From Acidimicrobiaceae bacterium (GTDB taxonomy: Bacteria > Actinomycetota > Acidimicrobiia > Acidimicrobiales > Aldehydirespiratoraceae): DNA of 51,338 nt. Below the pieces are notes generated by a model. That model made no database searches. It saw only the letters and a program-made list of their open reading frames with translations, and had not been told where the DNA came from. Each line of letters opens with the position of its first letter. The first letter of the stretch is position 1. Below, piece by piece: positions 1-8,308 of the stretch. The stretch covers positions 1 to 51,338 of the forward strand of contig JABIQM010000163.1 in assembly GCA_018699415.1 (NCBI GenBank), given 5' to 3'. Made by a program: the position numbers and the translations under genes.

Positions 1-108
1 AAGACGAGTATGAGCTGACGCCTCATCGCGGATCGACGATCTTCACTCCCACCCCTCGCACCGTATGCAGGTACCGGGGTTCAGCCGCAGTCTCGCCAAA
101 CTTCAGCG
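1..108. other. window edge, no assignable gene
   Basis: The first 108 bases lie upstream of the VTC-domain gene. Frame 1 on the plus strand has a stop at 16-18, so an upstream gene could end there, but too little is left to recognise one. I see no convincing promoter or terminator. Confidence 0.3.
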
Positions 109-852
109 ATGGACGCAATGGACGCCGTCGATCTCGAGACGCTCGACACTGCTCTTCTTCACGACAGGGTGGAGAGCAAGGTTGTGTTGCGTTCCGACGC
201 GATCCCTGGCGTGCTTCGTCGGCTCCACGACGACTATTTCGTTCTCGAGCACAACGCGAGCCGGTTGCAGGGATACCGCACCGAGTACTTCGACAGTGCC
301 GGTCTGAGGAATTACCACGAGCACCACAATCAGCGCCGTATGCGGCTAAAAGTTCGGTATCGCAGCTACCTCAGCTCCTGCAGCACGTTCTTCGAAGTGA
401 AGCGCAACGTGGATGGTCGTACGGTGAAGGATCGACGCCGGTCTAGGCAACCCGGCGGAAGGCTTTGGCATGACGATGCCGAGTTCTTTAATGGTTTGAC
501 CGGCTGGGATCCGGATCTGCTGGTCCCATCCCTCACCGTCGACTACGAGCGGATTCTGCTCGTCAAGCGGGACCTGACAGAGCGGGTCACGATCGATCTC
601 GGAATGCGTTTCCATGGCCGTGGATGTGCAACTCAGGCCGAAGCTCTCGCCATATGCGAGTTCAAACAACCGGCCATGGACCAGCATTCACCGGCAATGG
701 CCGCTGTGCAGCAGCGGCCCCGGAAGTTCTCCAAGTACTGCATGGGGCTCGCCTCGTGTGACCCTTCGCTAAAGCGAAACCGCTTCAAGCAGAATTTTCT
801 GGCCCTCGACTCGCTCGGCGCGCCGATCGTGACCGAGGCGGTGGCGGCATGA
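109..852 (+). CDS. VTC-domain protein (polyphosphate polymerase-like)
   Basis: A 247-residue protein of the VTC/CYTH-like triphosphate tunnel family. In eukaryotes the VTC domain makes polyphosphate from ATP; the role of bacterial stand-alone versions is mostly unknown. Typical blocks are visible: the strand YRTEYFDSAGLRNYHEH near residue 62, RMRLKVRYRSY with alternating basic residues near 82, FFEVKRN near 100, and late in the protein the acidic strand CEFKQP, followed by KYCMGLAS. The start at 109 is used, with a second in-frame ATG at 118; neither has a strong ribosome site. It overlaps the next gene by four bases (ATGA). VTC plus DUF4956 is a recurrent bacterial pair, often with CotH-type proteins. 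No link to the catabolic cluster is evident. Confidence 0.8.
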   Translation: MDAMDAVDLETLDTALLHDRVESKVVLRSDAIPGVLRRLHDDYFVLEHNASRLQGYRTEYFDSAGLRNYHEHHNQRRMRLKVRYRSYLSSCSTFFEVKRNVDGRTVKDRRRSRQPGGRLWHDDAEFFNGLTGWDPDLLVPSLTVDYERILLVKRDLTERVTIDLGMRFHGRGCATQAEALAICEFKQPAMDQHSPAMAAVQQRPRKFSKYCMGLASCDPSLKRNRFKQNFLALDSLGAPIVTEAVAA

Positions 853-1502
853 GCACCATCCTCGCTGTGGATTTCGTTGACGGAAGCCGGCTGCCCGACT
901 TCCTGCTCGGTCTCGACATCAACCTGCTGACGATTCTGGTCCTCGCCAGACTGACGTATCGCCGGAACCGCTCCCGAGCGACCTACATCTTTGCGCTCGT
1001 CGTGGTGAATCTCGTCGTGTTCTTCGCCACATACCTGATGTCGGTTGCCGCCGTCAGCATCAACGTGGGGTTTGGCTTGTTCGCCCTGTTCGGCATCTTG
1101 CGGTTCCGTACCGGAACTCTCCCGGTTCAGGAGATGACGTATCTCTTTGCTGGCATCGCACTCGGCGCCTTCAACGCGCTTGCTATGTCGTCACTGACGA
1201 TCGTCGACGCCGTCATCGTCGATGTTGTGATCGTCGCCGTTCTCGAGTTGATGGGCGGCCGCTGGCTGTCAGGCCAGGCTCAGCCGCATTCGATCATCTA
1301 CGAACGCGTGGAGCTCATCCACCCCGGCCGACGTCAAGAGCTCATTGCCGATCTCGAGACCCGCACTGGCCTCTGCGTGGAGAGTGTGGTGGTTCACAGT
1401 GTCAACTTCTTGAACGACACGGCCAAGATCACGGTGCGCGCCGCGCCGACACCCCATGACCTCGTTCTCATCCACGCGGCCGCCGAAAATTTCGATGAAT
1501 AA
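849..1502 (+). CDS. DUF4956 membrane protein
   Basis: A 217-residue protein of the DUF4956 family, an inner-membrane partner of VTC-domain proteins with no established biochemical role. The N-terminal half has about four hydrophobic segments (for example around residues 24-33, 46-75 and 100-140). The family signature FGILRFRTGTLPVQEMTYLF lies near residues 80-99. The C-terminal part is soluble, with alternating charged and hydrophobic residues, and probably folds as a small alpha/beta domain. The start ATG overlaps the stop of the VTC gene, so the two are translationally coupled. It ends 30 bases before a gene on the other strand. Confidence 0.8.
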   Translation: MSTILAVDFVDGSRLPDFLLGLDINLLTILVLARLTYRRNRSRATYIFALVVVNLVVFFATYLMSVAAVSINVGFGLFALFGILRFRTGTLPVQEMTYLFAGIALGAFNALAMSSLTIVDAVIVDVVIVAVLELMGGRWLSGQAQPHSIIYERVELIHPGRRQELIADLETRTGLCVESVVVHSVNFLNDTAKITVRAAPTPHDLVLIHAAAENFDE

Positions 1503-1532
1503 CCGGCTTCGTCGGGTTCTATTTCGGCGTCG

Positions 1533-2660
1533 CTAGCTCGGCACCGAACCGTTGCCGGGGGCGACGAGCCGCTTCTCCCCCGTTGTCGGCACGGCGTAGC
1601 GGCGTGCGACCTCCGGGTCGAGCATCTCGTCGAGCGAGATCGTTTCGGCGTAGTGGCTGGCGAACGTGGTACTGATCTCGGCGGTAACGCGGTCGCGTAG
1701 GCGCATCAGTCCATCGAGGCCGATCCGTCCAAGGAACGGCGTGAGCAACCAGCCACCGACTCCCCACGACATGCCGTACGAACGAGTGAGCGGTGTGGGA
1801 GAACGGTCAAGTCCCCCATAGACGTAGACCTGCTTGTGGGTGTCGGAGCCATAGCGGCTGAAGCCGGCACCACGCGACACGGCCTTCTCCATGCATTCGA
1901 GCAGAGCGTCAACCTGCTGGCCGCCGCCGATCGCGTCGAAGGCAATCGTGGCGCCGGTGGCGGCGAGTGCGTCGGTGAGGTCGTCGCGGAACGAGTCCGA
2001 TGATGAGTCAACCACCCACTCCGCACCCTGGGAGCGAAGCAGGTCAGCGTGTTCAGCCTTTCGCACGACGTTCACGAGGGCAATGCCGTCTGCGATACAG
2101 ATCCGCTGAAGCATCTGGCCAAGGTTTGATGCCGCCGCGGTGTGGACGAGAGCGGTGTGCCCCTCCATCCGCATCGTCTCGGTCATCCCCAGCGCGGTGA
2201 GCGGGTTGACGAAGCACGATGCTGCTTGCTCGGCTGTAACGGTCTCGGGCATCTCCACGCACATCGCCACCGAAACCCTGGAATGCGTGGCATACATCGC
2301 ACCGCTGAGCGCCGCTACTCGTTTGCCCACAAGCGCCTGAGCATCATCGGAGGACCCGGCAGCAACGACCAAGCCGGAACCCTCGTTGCCGACTGGCATC
2401 GGCGCTCCGAGACGTGCGGCGTTTGCCTGGACCGATCCTGCACCTAGTTGGCCCACGAGCACTTCACCATCGCTCGATAGAGAATCCGGATCGGCTCCGG
2501 CCAGCAACATGCCGAGATCAGACGGGTTGATGGGTGAAGCCTCAACGGCCACCACTACCTCATCGGGACCAGGATCTGGTACCAGCTCCTCCACGAGAGT
2601 GAGACGGACCTCTCCGTCATCGGTCACCGTCGATCGCAGCATTCTGGCGGTTTCGCTCAT
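1533..2660 (-). CDS. MDR-family NAD(P)H-dependent alcohol dehydrogenase / quinone or enoyl reductase
   Basis: A 375-residue medium-chain dehydrogenase/reductase. The N-terminal GroES-like domain shows VEASPINPSDLGML and the GNEGSGLVVAAG block. The Rossmann half has HTAAASNLGQMLQRIC, the nucleotide loop of zinc-free quinone/enoyl reductases. I see no structural-zinc cysteine cluster, which points to reduction of an activated double bond or a quinone rather than classic zinc alcohol dehydrogenase. The ATG at 2660 follows AAAGGA with good spacing. It is the last gene of a minus-strand series (6948 down to 1533) and is separated from the flavin monooxygenase by 68 bases. The substrate is unknown. 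In this context it could reduce an unsaturated catabolite, which is inference only. Confidence 0.75.
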   Translation of the reverse strand: MSETARMLRSTVTDDGEVRLTLVEELVPDPGPDEVVVAVEASPINPSDLGMLLAGADPDSLSSDGEVLVGQLGAGSVQANAARLGAPMPVGNEGSGLVVAAGSSDDAQALVGKRVAALSGAMYATHSRVSVAMCVEMPETVTAEQAASCFVNPLTALGMTETMRMEGHTALVHTAAASNLGQMLQRICIADGIALVNVVRKAEHADLLRSQGAEWVVDSSSDSFRDDLTDALAATGATIAFDAIGGGQQVDALLECMEKAVSRGAGFSRYGSDTHKQVYVYGGLDRSPTPLTRSYGMSWGVGGWLLTPFLGRIGLDGLMRLRDRVTAEISTTFASHYAETISLDEMLDPEVARRYAVPTTGEKRLVAPGNGSVPS

Positions 2661-2728
2661 CGGTCCTTTCTACTCCCGTTCGTGATCGGAGAGGCGTGGC
2701 TTGGTCTCTCGAGTCGGCGGGACCCGAG

Positions 2729-3991
2729 CTAGGACACGACCCAGGAGTCACCCTGGATCGATAGCGGTCGGTCACGATAGTCCAGTGGGTTCGCCAGGCG
2801 ACTTTGTTGCGTCTGGTACGCAAGTGGCCGGTACCAGTCCGGCAGCAACGCGGCCCCGCACTCATGCGCGAGTTCGTCGATGTAGTCAAACTGCTCCTCG
2901 CCAATATTACGGAACTGGTATGGCTCTCGCCCCGCATCTCGACAGTGCCGATGCCATCCTTCGACCCACGCCTCTTGGTCGTCTGGCGAGGGCAGCTCTA
3001 TGTCACCGGCGAGCACCGCACCGAACCACTTCGCCTGGATCTCAAAGAGCGGAAAGGGAATGATTCGCTGGGGAATCCCGATCAGAGCCATCGTGGGATG
3101 AGTGATCGGCAGCAGATGCCGATAGAGGGGCGCCGGCGCATCGATCCCGGCCACGACACCATCCTCGATGAGCGACAGGTCGTAGTGAAACCCCGTGCAC
3201 CAGACCACGGCATCGATCGGAAGCCGCTTCCCCGCCGTCAATAGACAGCCGTCGCTGGTCAGTCCGTCCGGCATCGGCACGGTGTCGAGATTCGCCACAC
3301 CGGGGAACGGATGGATCCCATCGAAGTCCCGGCCACACCAATAGACCTGTTCGGCAACCGATGCGATCTCGACCGAGAGATCGAATCCTGACGATCCGGT
3401 GCCCACAATGGCCACTCTCTTCCCGACGAACACATCTGGGCGCCGATAGTCGCGGCTATGTACGACCGAGCCCGGAAATACCTCCACACCCGCCAGTTGC
3501 GGCGCTCGGCTATGCGTGAAGTGGCCGTTACAGACCGCCACCGCACCGAACTCGTCTGCCTTGGCCCCAGCGTCACACATCGTCTCGACGTTCCAGCCCG
3601 TCAAGGTCTCGGACACACTCGTCACTTCCGTGCCGAACTCGATCACCGACGCCAAGTCGTGGGCGGCGGTATAGCGCTGCAGGTATTCAAGCACCTGCCC
3701 GTGGCGCGGGAACCGAGGCCAGTCGTCGTCACCACCACCGCGCGAGTCGAACAGGTAGCCCCGGAACGCCATCAGATCCCGAGGCAAATTCGTTCGCAGC
3801 GAGGCATACATTGTCCGACCGGGAGCCTCGTCGTAGACCCAGACGCCACCCACCTCGCCCGACCGTTCATAGACGATGACATCGTGGCCGGCGGCTCGAA
3901 GCTCCGCCGCGGTCACCAGACCGGCGGCACCGGCCCCGATCACGGCGACGACGGTCACGCTTGACGTTCCATGCGGTGGCTCATTCCCCAC
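2729..3991 (-). CDS. flavin-containing monooxygenase (FMO/Baeyer-Villiger type)
   Basis: About 420 residues of the FMO class, which use FAD, NADPH and oxygen to oxygenate nucleophilic substrates or ketones. The FAD loop VIGAGAAGLVTAAEL is near the N terminus. The FMO fingerprint appears as FPGSVVHSRDY, directly followed by the NADPH loop AIVGTGSSGFDLSVE. A late ATG-like motif is CTGFHYDLS. The longest reading uses GTG at 3991 next to a purine-rich AGAAAGAAG. A second GTG at 3958, giving a start just before the FAD strand, is equally typical of the family. The gene follows the lipocalin-like genes after 97 bases. It may oxidise a pyrrolic or side-chain position in the proposed pathway, but the substrate cannot be read from sequence. 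Confidence 0.8.
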   Translation of the reverse strand: MGNEPPHGTSSVTVVAVIGAGAAGLVTAAELRAAGHDVIVYERSGEVGGVWVYDEAPGRTMYASLRTNLPRDLMAFRGYLFDSRGGGDDDWPRFPRHGQVLEYLQRYTAAHDLASVIEFGTEVTSVSETLTGWNVETMCDAGAKADEFGAVAVCNGHFTHSRAPQLAGVEVFPGSVVHSRDYRRPDVFVGKRVAIVGTGSSGFDLSVEIASVAEQVYWCGRDFDGIHPFPGVANLDTVPMPDGLTSDGCLLTAGKRLPIDAVVWCTGFHYDLSLIEDGVVAGIDAPAPLYRHLLPITHPTMALIGIPQRIIPFPLFEIQAKWFGAVLAGDIELPSPDDQEAWVEGWHRHCRDAGREPYQFRNIGEEQFDYIDELAHECGAALLPDWYRPLAYQTQQSRLANPLDYRDRPLSIQGDSWVVS

Positions 3992-4088
3992 TTCTTTCTA
4001 CTGACGCAACAGTTTCGTGAGGGCTGCGGCCTCCACGACGGCACCCGTTCACTGAGCTAGGTCGATGTCGGTGATACATCTCGGGTGG

Positions 4089-4769
4089 TCAGCTCGCTGA
4101 CCGTGTTACCTGGATCACGGTCGCGACGGCCCGCTCATCGCCGAAGGTTGTGTGCTCCTCGATCGCCAGCATCACACCGCCGACCGGATCGTTCATCGTC
4201 AGCAATCGACGTTCGATGGTCGGGGATGGCCGATCGATGGCAACCGAAAGGGGGCCAACAGTTCGGGTCAGCATCCAGCTGTCGTCGAGAGGAACTAGGT
4301 CTGCTTCAAGGTCAAGGGTCGGTTCGACCCCCGTCGATTCGGGTACGGCGACACCGACGATGTCAGCGATCGGCCGTCCAGCGAGCGAAAAGAAGCCTCC
4401 GGTGAGCTGCCGGTCGGGTCTGACGAGCACGCCATAGCTGGTGAACTCATGGCCAAATCGAGGCCAGACACCGCTGCCGGTCATCGCTCCTGGTTGCCAC
4501 TGGGTGCCGAGTCCGATCACATCGGGGCCGAGATAGTGGCGATGTGGGCCGGCGACTTCGAGATCGAATACCCACTCTCCGGCGAATGCCGCCATGGGAT
4601 GACCGGTCAATTCGGGGGCAGGATCGCACGTCTGGGTGACTCGAAGGCGCCCTTCGTCGACTGCTTCGACCACCCGTCGCTGCCGCACCACACCGACGAA
4701 CGTGCCGTCGGGGTCGTGCACGTACTCGACAACGAGCCATGCGCCATCAAAGCTGTCGCTGCGACCCAT
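4089..4769 (-). CDS. lipocalin-like Y-x-G-P family protein (paralogue 1)
   Basis: A 226-residue protein I cannot assign to a named enzyme. It shares a pattern with the genes at 4770-5663 and 41669-42616: an opening strand with an acidic PDG turn (YVHDPDGTFVGVVRQ), a motif HYLGPDVIGLGTQW near residue 80, then a segment with the VRPD turn. Predicted secondary structure is almost all beta, as in lipocalin or nitrobindin barrels, which bind hydrophobic ligands or tetrapyrroles. Its ATG at 4769 abuts the TAG of the upstream gene (4770-4772), so translation is coupled. It has no signal peptide and is probably cytosolic. A pigment or intermediate carrier, or a cofactor-free isomerase, are both possible; function is unproven. 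Confidence 0.6.
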   Translation of the reverse strand: MGRSDSFDGAWLVVEYVHDPDGTFVGVVRQRRVVEAVDEGRLRVTQTCDPAPELTGHPMAAFAGEWVFDLEVAGPHRHYLGPDVIGLGTQWQPGAMTGSGVWPRFGHEFTSYGVLVRPDRQLTGGFFSLAGRPIADIVGVAVPESTGVEPTLDLEADLVPLDDSWMLTRTVGPLSVAIDRPSPTIERRLLTMNDPVGGVMLAIEEHTTFGDERAVATVIQVTRSAS

Positions 4770-5663
4770 CTACACCCCTTCGAAGTTGAGCGCACCGTAC
4801 AGGGCGCCGATGCGTTGCTCGCCCCGATACCACATCTGCACGATGCCTTTCATCGCGCCGTCGAGCGAGGCGACTTCGCGGATCCACACCCGGGTCTCAT
4901 CGCGATGGTGCAGAAGATGCCCCGACTGGCCTCTCCCGCCGACCATGTTCAATGAGCCGAGCACATGACCGGTGGGAGTCCACGCCTCGGTGGGGTTGGT
5001 GACCAACGAATACGCAGTGTCGCGGCCGAAATGCACACCCTCGATCGATACGTCGAGACCAGTGACCGTCGGAGTGATCGATTCGCGGTAGTCGACGGTT
5101 TCAACCGGTGTGAGATCGCCGTCGAGCACCGTGAGTTTCCCGACCCATGATCCGGCGCGTCGCAGCAACATTTCGGTTTCGTTGGCGCTGTCGTGCGGAT
5201 CCGCTGGCAAAAACGCGTGCGTCTCCTCGTCGTTTTGGCGCACGTATTCCCCGACCACCACGTACTTGAGGACCTCGGCTCGCGAGATCAGTGCGAGCGA
5301 CAATTGTCGGGTCCCATCGGGCAGCACCATCAGAAAGAACCGCTGCGACATCCCGAGTTCGGACCAATAGTTGTGAGCACAGACCAGACCGTCGCCCAAT
5401 ACGTCGGCGTAGCCGTAGTTGAGAGGTCCCTGGTACAGACGGTGGGTGCCGCGGTCGGCGATCGTGTACTGCCCAGCCATGGAGAACGGGCCCTCGAACG
5501 AGACGTTGACCGTCACCGTGCCGGCGCCGTCGTCGGCTTCGACACTTCGCGTGTCGCGGCCCTCACCCAGAAAGACGCCGTCGGGTCCGTATACCTCTGC
5601 CGCCCCCCGCCATTGACCGACCCCTTTAGAGAATGAACCCGTCGGGGCAGCCGAGTCGTTCAC
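4770..5663 (-). CDS. two-domain lipocalin-like Y-x-G-P family protein (paralogue 2)
   Basis: A 297-residue, beta-rich protein with two similar halves. Half one (about residues 10-130) has WRGAAEVYGPDGVFLGEG, then LYQGPLNYGYADVLGDGL and FLMVLPDGTRQLSLALISR. Half two (about 165-297) restarts with SWVGKLTVLDGDLTP and ends with a strand GALYGALNFEGV. The motif Y-x-G-P followed by a tyrosine/phenylalanine-glycine pair recurs in the neighbour at 4089 and, twice, in the protein at 41669, 36 kb away. The start is a GTG at 5663 overlapping the upstream stop (GTGA). I place it with lipocalin-type barrels, not with a known enzyme. Several histidines and tryptophans could serve ligand binding. Confidence 0.6.
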   Translation of the reverse strand: MNDSAAPTGSFSKGVGQWRGAAEVYGPDGVFLGEGRDTRSVEADDGAGTVTVNVSFEGPFSMAGQYTIADRGTHRLYQGPLNYGYADVLGDGLVCAHNYWSELGMSQRFFLMVLPDGTRQLSLALISRAEVLKYVVVGEYVRQNDEETHAFLPADPHDSANETEMLLRRAGSWVGKLTVLDGDLTPVETVDYRESITPTVTGLDVSIEGVHFGRDTAYSLVTNPTEAWTPTGHVLGSLNMVGGRGQSGHLLHHRDETRVWIREVASLDGAMKGIVQMWYRGEQRIGALYGALNFEGV

Positions 5664-6469
5664 GCCGCGATCAGTCGAACGTGTTGGACGCTGATCTCGG
5701 TATCGGCGAGCAGGGCACCGAGATCGGTACCCGCCGGTTGGGGAACCAGATATCGCCCTTCGGTGAACACATCGAGCCCATCGACGGCGAACGGATACGG
5801 ATCGAGGGCGTACACGCCATCGTCGTGCTCAACGAGGGAAACGACGACGTCGTCGCCGATCGAGCACGGCACATTGGGGAACTCGGTGTCGCCCCTACTG
5901 CCAGCCGGGTTCAGATGGAGATGTAACGAGAGCGTGTCGAAGAACTGCAATTGCTTGTAGGCGTGGAAGGTGAATTCGTCGGACACCTGCTCGGGGTTGG
6001 ACGCTTCGAGCGCCGTCTTCAGGTCTGCTTGGCGTTCGAGTTCGGCGGCCAGCATCTCGTCGACACTCGCGCGCAACTCGTCGGGGATCATGTCCAAGAA
6101 GATTTTGTCGGTCAGGCCGTATCGACCGTTGTAAAGCCCGTATGTGTGCATCGACGAGATCAGCCCGCTGAACGGGTGATGTTCGGCGTTGAAGGCCGGG
6201 GACCCGGCGCTGGTGCTGACGATTTGGGGAAGTGGTGTGGCGGTGAGGTTGTACGGCAGGCCGGTTGCTGGGTTCTGTGGCGCTTCGGCGTCGAGTTCGA
6301 CCCAACCTTGGTCATGATGATCGACGATGAACTGCATCGGTTCTTGTGGCGAGAGACCGACGAAGGTGTCGTTGCCAAAGTTTCGGGCCAGCGACCCGGC
6401 AAACGCAGTGTGTTGTCGCATCGCGATCACAAAATGAGCGGCTCCGTCTGCTGCGCTCTGGACGATCAT
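5660..6469 (-). CDS. DUF3891-like protein
   Basis: A 269-residue protein that fits the DUF3891 pattern: a short N-terminal strand MIVQSAADGAAHFVIAMRQH, the helix FAGSLARNFGND, and the conserved block VDHHDQGWVELDAEAPQNPA near residue 48, followed by a TGLPYNLT turn. The histidine-aspartate pairs (HHDQGW, then SMHTYGLY and FFDTLSLHLHLN) suggest an all-helical HD-like metal site, but the biochemical function of the family is not known to me. The ATG at 6469 overlaps the stop of the first gene of the operon and its own stop overlaps the next start. Its placement among pigment-like genes under operator A is the only hint to its role. Confidence 0.6.
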   Translation of the reverse strand: MIVQSAADGAAHFVIAMRQHTAFAGSLARNFGNDTFVGLSPQEPMQFIVDHHDQGWVELDAEAPQNPATGLPYNLTATPLPQIVSTSAGSPAFNAEHHPFSGLISSMHTYGLYNGRYGLTDKIFLDMIPDELRASVDEMLAAELERQADLKTALEASNPEQVSDEFTFHAYKQLQFFDTLSLHLHLNPAGSRGDTEFPNVPCSIGDDVVVSLVEHDDGVYALDPYPFAVDGLDVFTEGRYLVPQPAGTDLGALLADTEISVQHVRLIAA

Positions 6470-6948
6470 GGCCGCTCGATGCAGACGAAGTCTTGGATCT
6501 GGAACAGGTTCGTCTTCCCGTCCCTGACCTTGTGGGTGATGATGCGACGAGTGTTGGGGTCGAGGAAATAGTGGTTGTTGTAGACGATGGTTTTGCTCAC
6601 CGAACTGTCGATGGTGAACACATAGTTGAATGCGGTTAGTTCGGTTCCTTCGAGGCTGATCATTTCGCTCTCGGCCCAGCAGCGTTTGCCATCAACGGAG
6701 ATCGGGGTGTTGTAGACCGTCTCGCCGACGCCGTAGAGGTTGTCGAAGTGCTCGTGAAGATGCCAGGTGTTGTCGTCTATCCACGAGACCTCCATGTGAA
6801 CCGCGCTGGAATCGAGAAACTCGCCTTCAGGCGTGAAGCTCTTGCAGAGCCCCTCCCACCTACCCATGAAACACTGATAGGGCCGCAATGACGGAGTGCC
6901 GTACTTGGCTAGAGCGGAAGATGATGGACTATCGGTGCCGTCGTTCAT
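6466..6948 (-). CDS. small lipocalin-like protein (DUF3598-type)
   Basis: A 160-residue, beta-rich cytosolic protein and the first gene of the minus-strand operon 6948-4089. It opens with the lipocalin-type strand CFMGRWEGLCKSFTPEGEFL and continues with alternating strands such as WIDDNTWHLHEHFDN and NNHYFLDPNTRRIITHKVRD. This resembles DUF3598/nitrobindin-like barrels, some of which bind heme or pigment. The start is the ATG at 6948: an upstream in-frame extension to 7080 would run across the operator region and into the divergent gene, so I reject it. Operator A (6961-7005) lies directly upstream, so repression by the IclR protein is likely. Confidence 0.6.
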   Translation of the reverse strand: MNDGTDSPSSSALAKYGTPSLRPYQCFMGRWEGLCKSFTPEGEFLDSSAVHMEVSWIDDNTWHLHEHFDNLYGVGETVYNTPISVDGKRCWAESEMISLEGTELTAFNYVFTIDSSVSKTIVYNNHYFLDPNTRRIITHKVRDGKTNLFQIQDFVCIERP

Positions 6949-6960
6949 GGTCTGATCGTA

Positions 6961-7005
6961 GGTTCGCTGTTCCGCTAAGGGAAACCCGGTTCCTCTGAGC
7001 GGACC
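6961..7005. promoter_or_regulatory. operator A, double IclR-type site in a divergent promoter region
   Basis: Two copies of the shared operator lie in the 88-base gap between divergent genes. Copy one at 6969-6985 reads GTTCCGCTAAGGGAAAC, preceded by GGTTCGCT, which supplies a third half-site. Copy two, on the minus strand (7005-6989), reads GGTCCGCTCAGAGGAAC. The same pattern occurs at 19586, 21722, 34705 and 38857. A candidate minus-strand -10 TACGAT (near 6957) has its -35 region inside copy one. This would let one regulator control both the lipocalin-like operon and the Dabb/hydrolase/SDR operon. Confidence 0.65.
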
Positions 7006-7036
7006 ACTACGGTGAACCGAGGGGAGGGTTACCGAC

Positions 7037-7348
7037 ATGCACATCCACTGTGTCCTGGTGAAACTGCACGATCGCGCCACGATCGATGCCTGTCGAGATC
7101 TGATGAAATCGATGCATGGTCAAATCGATGACATGATCGATCTCAGGGTCGATATCAACAACCTCGACGGCGGATACTCGTGTGATCTGAGCCTGACCAC
7201 CACCTGGCCCGATGTTGCCGCCTACGAGCGTTACGCCGCCGACCCGGTACATCTTGAGGTGCGCTCCCAAGTACTCGAGTTGATGGCCGACGCCATGACG
7301 ATCGACTATTCGCACCACCCGCCCGCTACACCCGCAGTCAACCAATGA
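7037..7348 (+). CDS. Dabb (stress-responsive A/B barrel) domain protein
   Basis: A 103-residue dimeric alpha/beta-barrel protein. It opens with MHIHCVLVKLHDRATIDACR and later shows CDLSLTTTWPDVAAYERYAA and the closing PVHLEVRSQVLELM, the typical Dabb layout. Members range from stress proteins to small cyclases and cofactor-free oxygenases; the same fold houses heme-degrading IsdG-type enzymes, but the residues for that are not recognisable here. A strong ribosome site GAGGGGAGGG precedes the ATG. It is the first gene of a three-gene plus-strand operon and overlaps the hydrolase by four bases (ATGA). In the proposed pathway it could act on, or bind, a pigment intermediate. This is inference from context only. 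Confidence 0.7.
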   Translation: MHIHCVLVKLHDRATIDACRDLMKSMHGQIDDMIDLRVDINNLDGGYSCDLSLTTTWPDVAAYERYAADPVHLEVRSQVLELMADAMTIDYSHHPPATPAVNQ

Positions 7349-8298
7349 TCGTTCGCTCGGTCCATTTCGGTTTCGACGTCCCCGACACTGATGCCTCGAT
7401 CGCAACCCTGTACTACCCCGCCGACGAGGGTTCGCTCGACGCAGCACGCCTCACCGGACTGGTGGCCGCCGATCGGAGTCGAGCTCCATGGCCGCTGATC
7501 ATCATGCTCCCGGGAATCAATGTGACCCCCGATTCGTACCGCTGGTTGGCAATCCGGCTCGTCCAAGCCGGTTACTGCGTCGCGACCTACGCAAGCATCG
7601 GATCGTTGGGCCCCGCCGGCCGGGGCATCACCCCTGGCATGGACATGGCAGCGTTCGGCCCTGACATGACCGCCAGTCGCTGCTCGGCCACCGCCTTGCG
7701 TCCTCTGCTCGACGCCATCGCCGACCTCAACGAACCCGTACAGGGGTTGATCGACTTCGAGCGGGTCGCCATCGGCGGGCATTCGGCCGGGGGCACCATC
7801 GCTCTTCACAACACCGACCCAAGTTGGGTCCCAGGACTGGTCTGCGCCTTTGGCTTCGGCGGCCACACCATGACCTCCATGTCGCTCGGCCATCGCGAAG
7901 CGAGTGTGACCACCGTGCCCTCCAAGGTGCCGATCCTGCTCCTCACGGGAGCCGATGACGGCGTGGTGGCAGCGAGCCGCGACCGATACCGCACCGACGA
8001 TCAGGCCCACAATCCGGTGCAACGAACCTTTGACGAGGCCATCCGCCGAAACCAGAACGATTCATGGCTCGTCGAACTCGCCGACGGCAATCACTTCACA
8101 ATCTGCGACCCGATCGACGAAACATCGGGCCGGTCATTTCTCGAGGCCGAGTTGCGCTCGACGGACAGCGCCGCACGCGACACGCTGGCATTGGTGCTGC
8201 TCGCCTTTCTCAGCGAGCATTGCCGAGAACTGGGCGAGCAAGATCGTGTTGAAGATCTGGTTGGTGCAAGAACGATCTCTCGATGGGCGCGCCGCTAA
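7345..8298 (+). CDS. alpha/beta hydrolase, chlorophyllase-like
   Basis: A 317-residue serine hydrolase. The strand PWPLIIMLPGINVTPDSYRW, with an oxyanion-type turn, is near residue 50. The nucleophile elbow is GGHSAGGT near residue 145 (plant chlorophyllases have GHSRGG). The acid is likely in LLLTGADDGVV and the histidine in LADGNHFTICDP. There is no signal peptide. The general build (no long lid, elbow mid-protein, the strand before it naming a depth of 'AGYCVATY') recalls chlorophyllase and dienelactone-hydrolase-like proteins. Its position directly before a NOL-like reductase makes removal of the phytol ester of chlorophyll or pheophytin an attractive role, but ester or lactone substrates of other kinds cannot be excluded. 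Confidence 0.65.
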   Translation: MIVRSVHFGFDVPDTDASIATLYYPADEGSLDAARLTGLVAADRSRAPWPLIIMLPGINVTPDSYRWLAIRLVQAGYCVATYASIGSLGPAGRGITPGMDMAAFGPDMTASRCSATALRPLLDAIADLNEPVQGLIDFERVAIGGHSAGGTIALHNTDPSWVPGLVCAFGFGGHTMTSMSLGHREASVTTVPSKVPILLLTGADDGVVAASRDRYRTDDQAHNPVQRTFDEAIRRNQNDSWLVELADGNHFTICDPIDETSGRSFLEAELRSTDSAARDTLALVLLAFLSEHCRELGEQDRVEDLVGARTISRWARR

Positions 8299-8308
8299 AG
8301 GACAAATG

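Noticed and set aside
4005-4030. A GTTTCG half-site upstream of the flavin monooxygenase gene
   Set aside because: Only one half-site is present and the partner half does not match, so it does not meet the operator pattern.
5951-6571. Plus-strand reading frame of 206 codons over the DUF3891-like gene
   Set aside because: It lies opposite two well-coupled genes, crosses their junction, and shows no domain.
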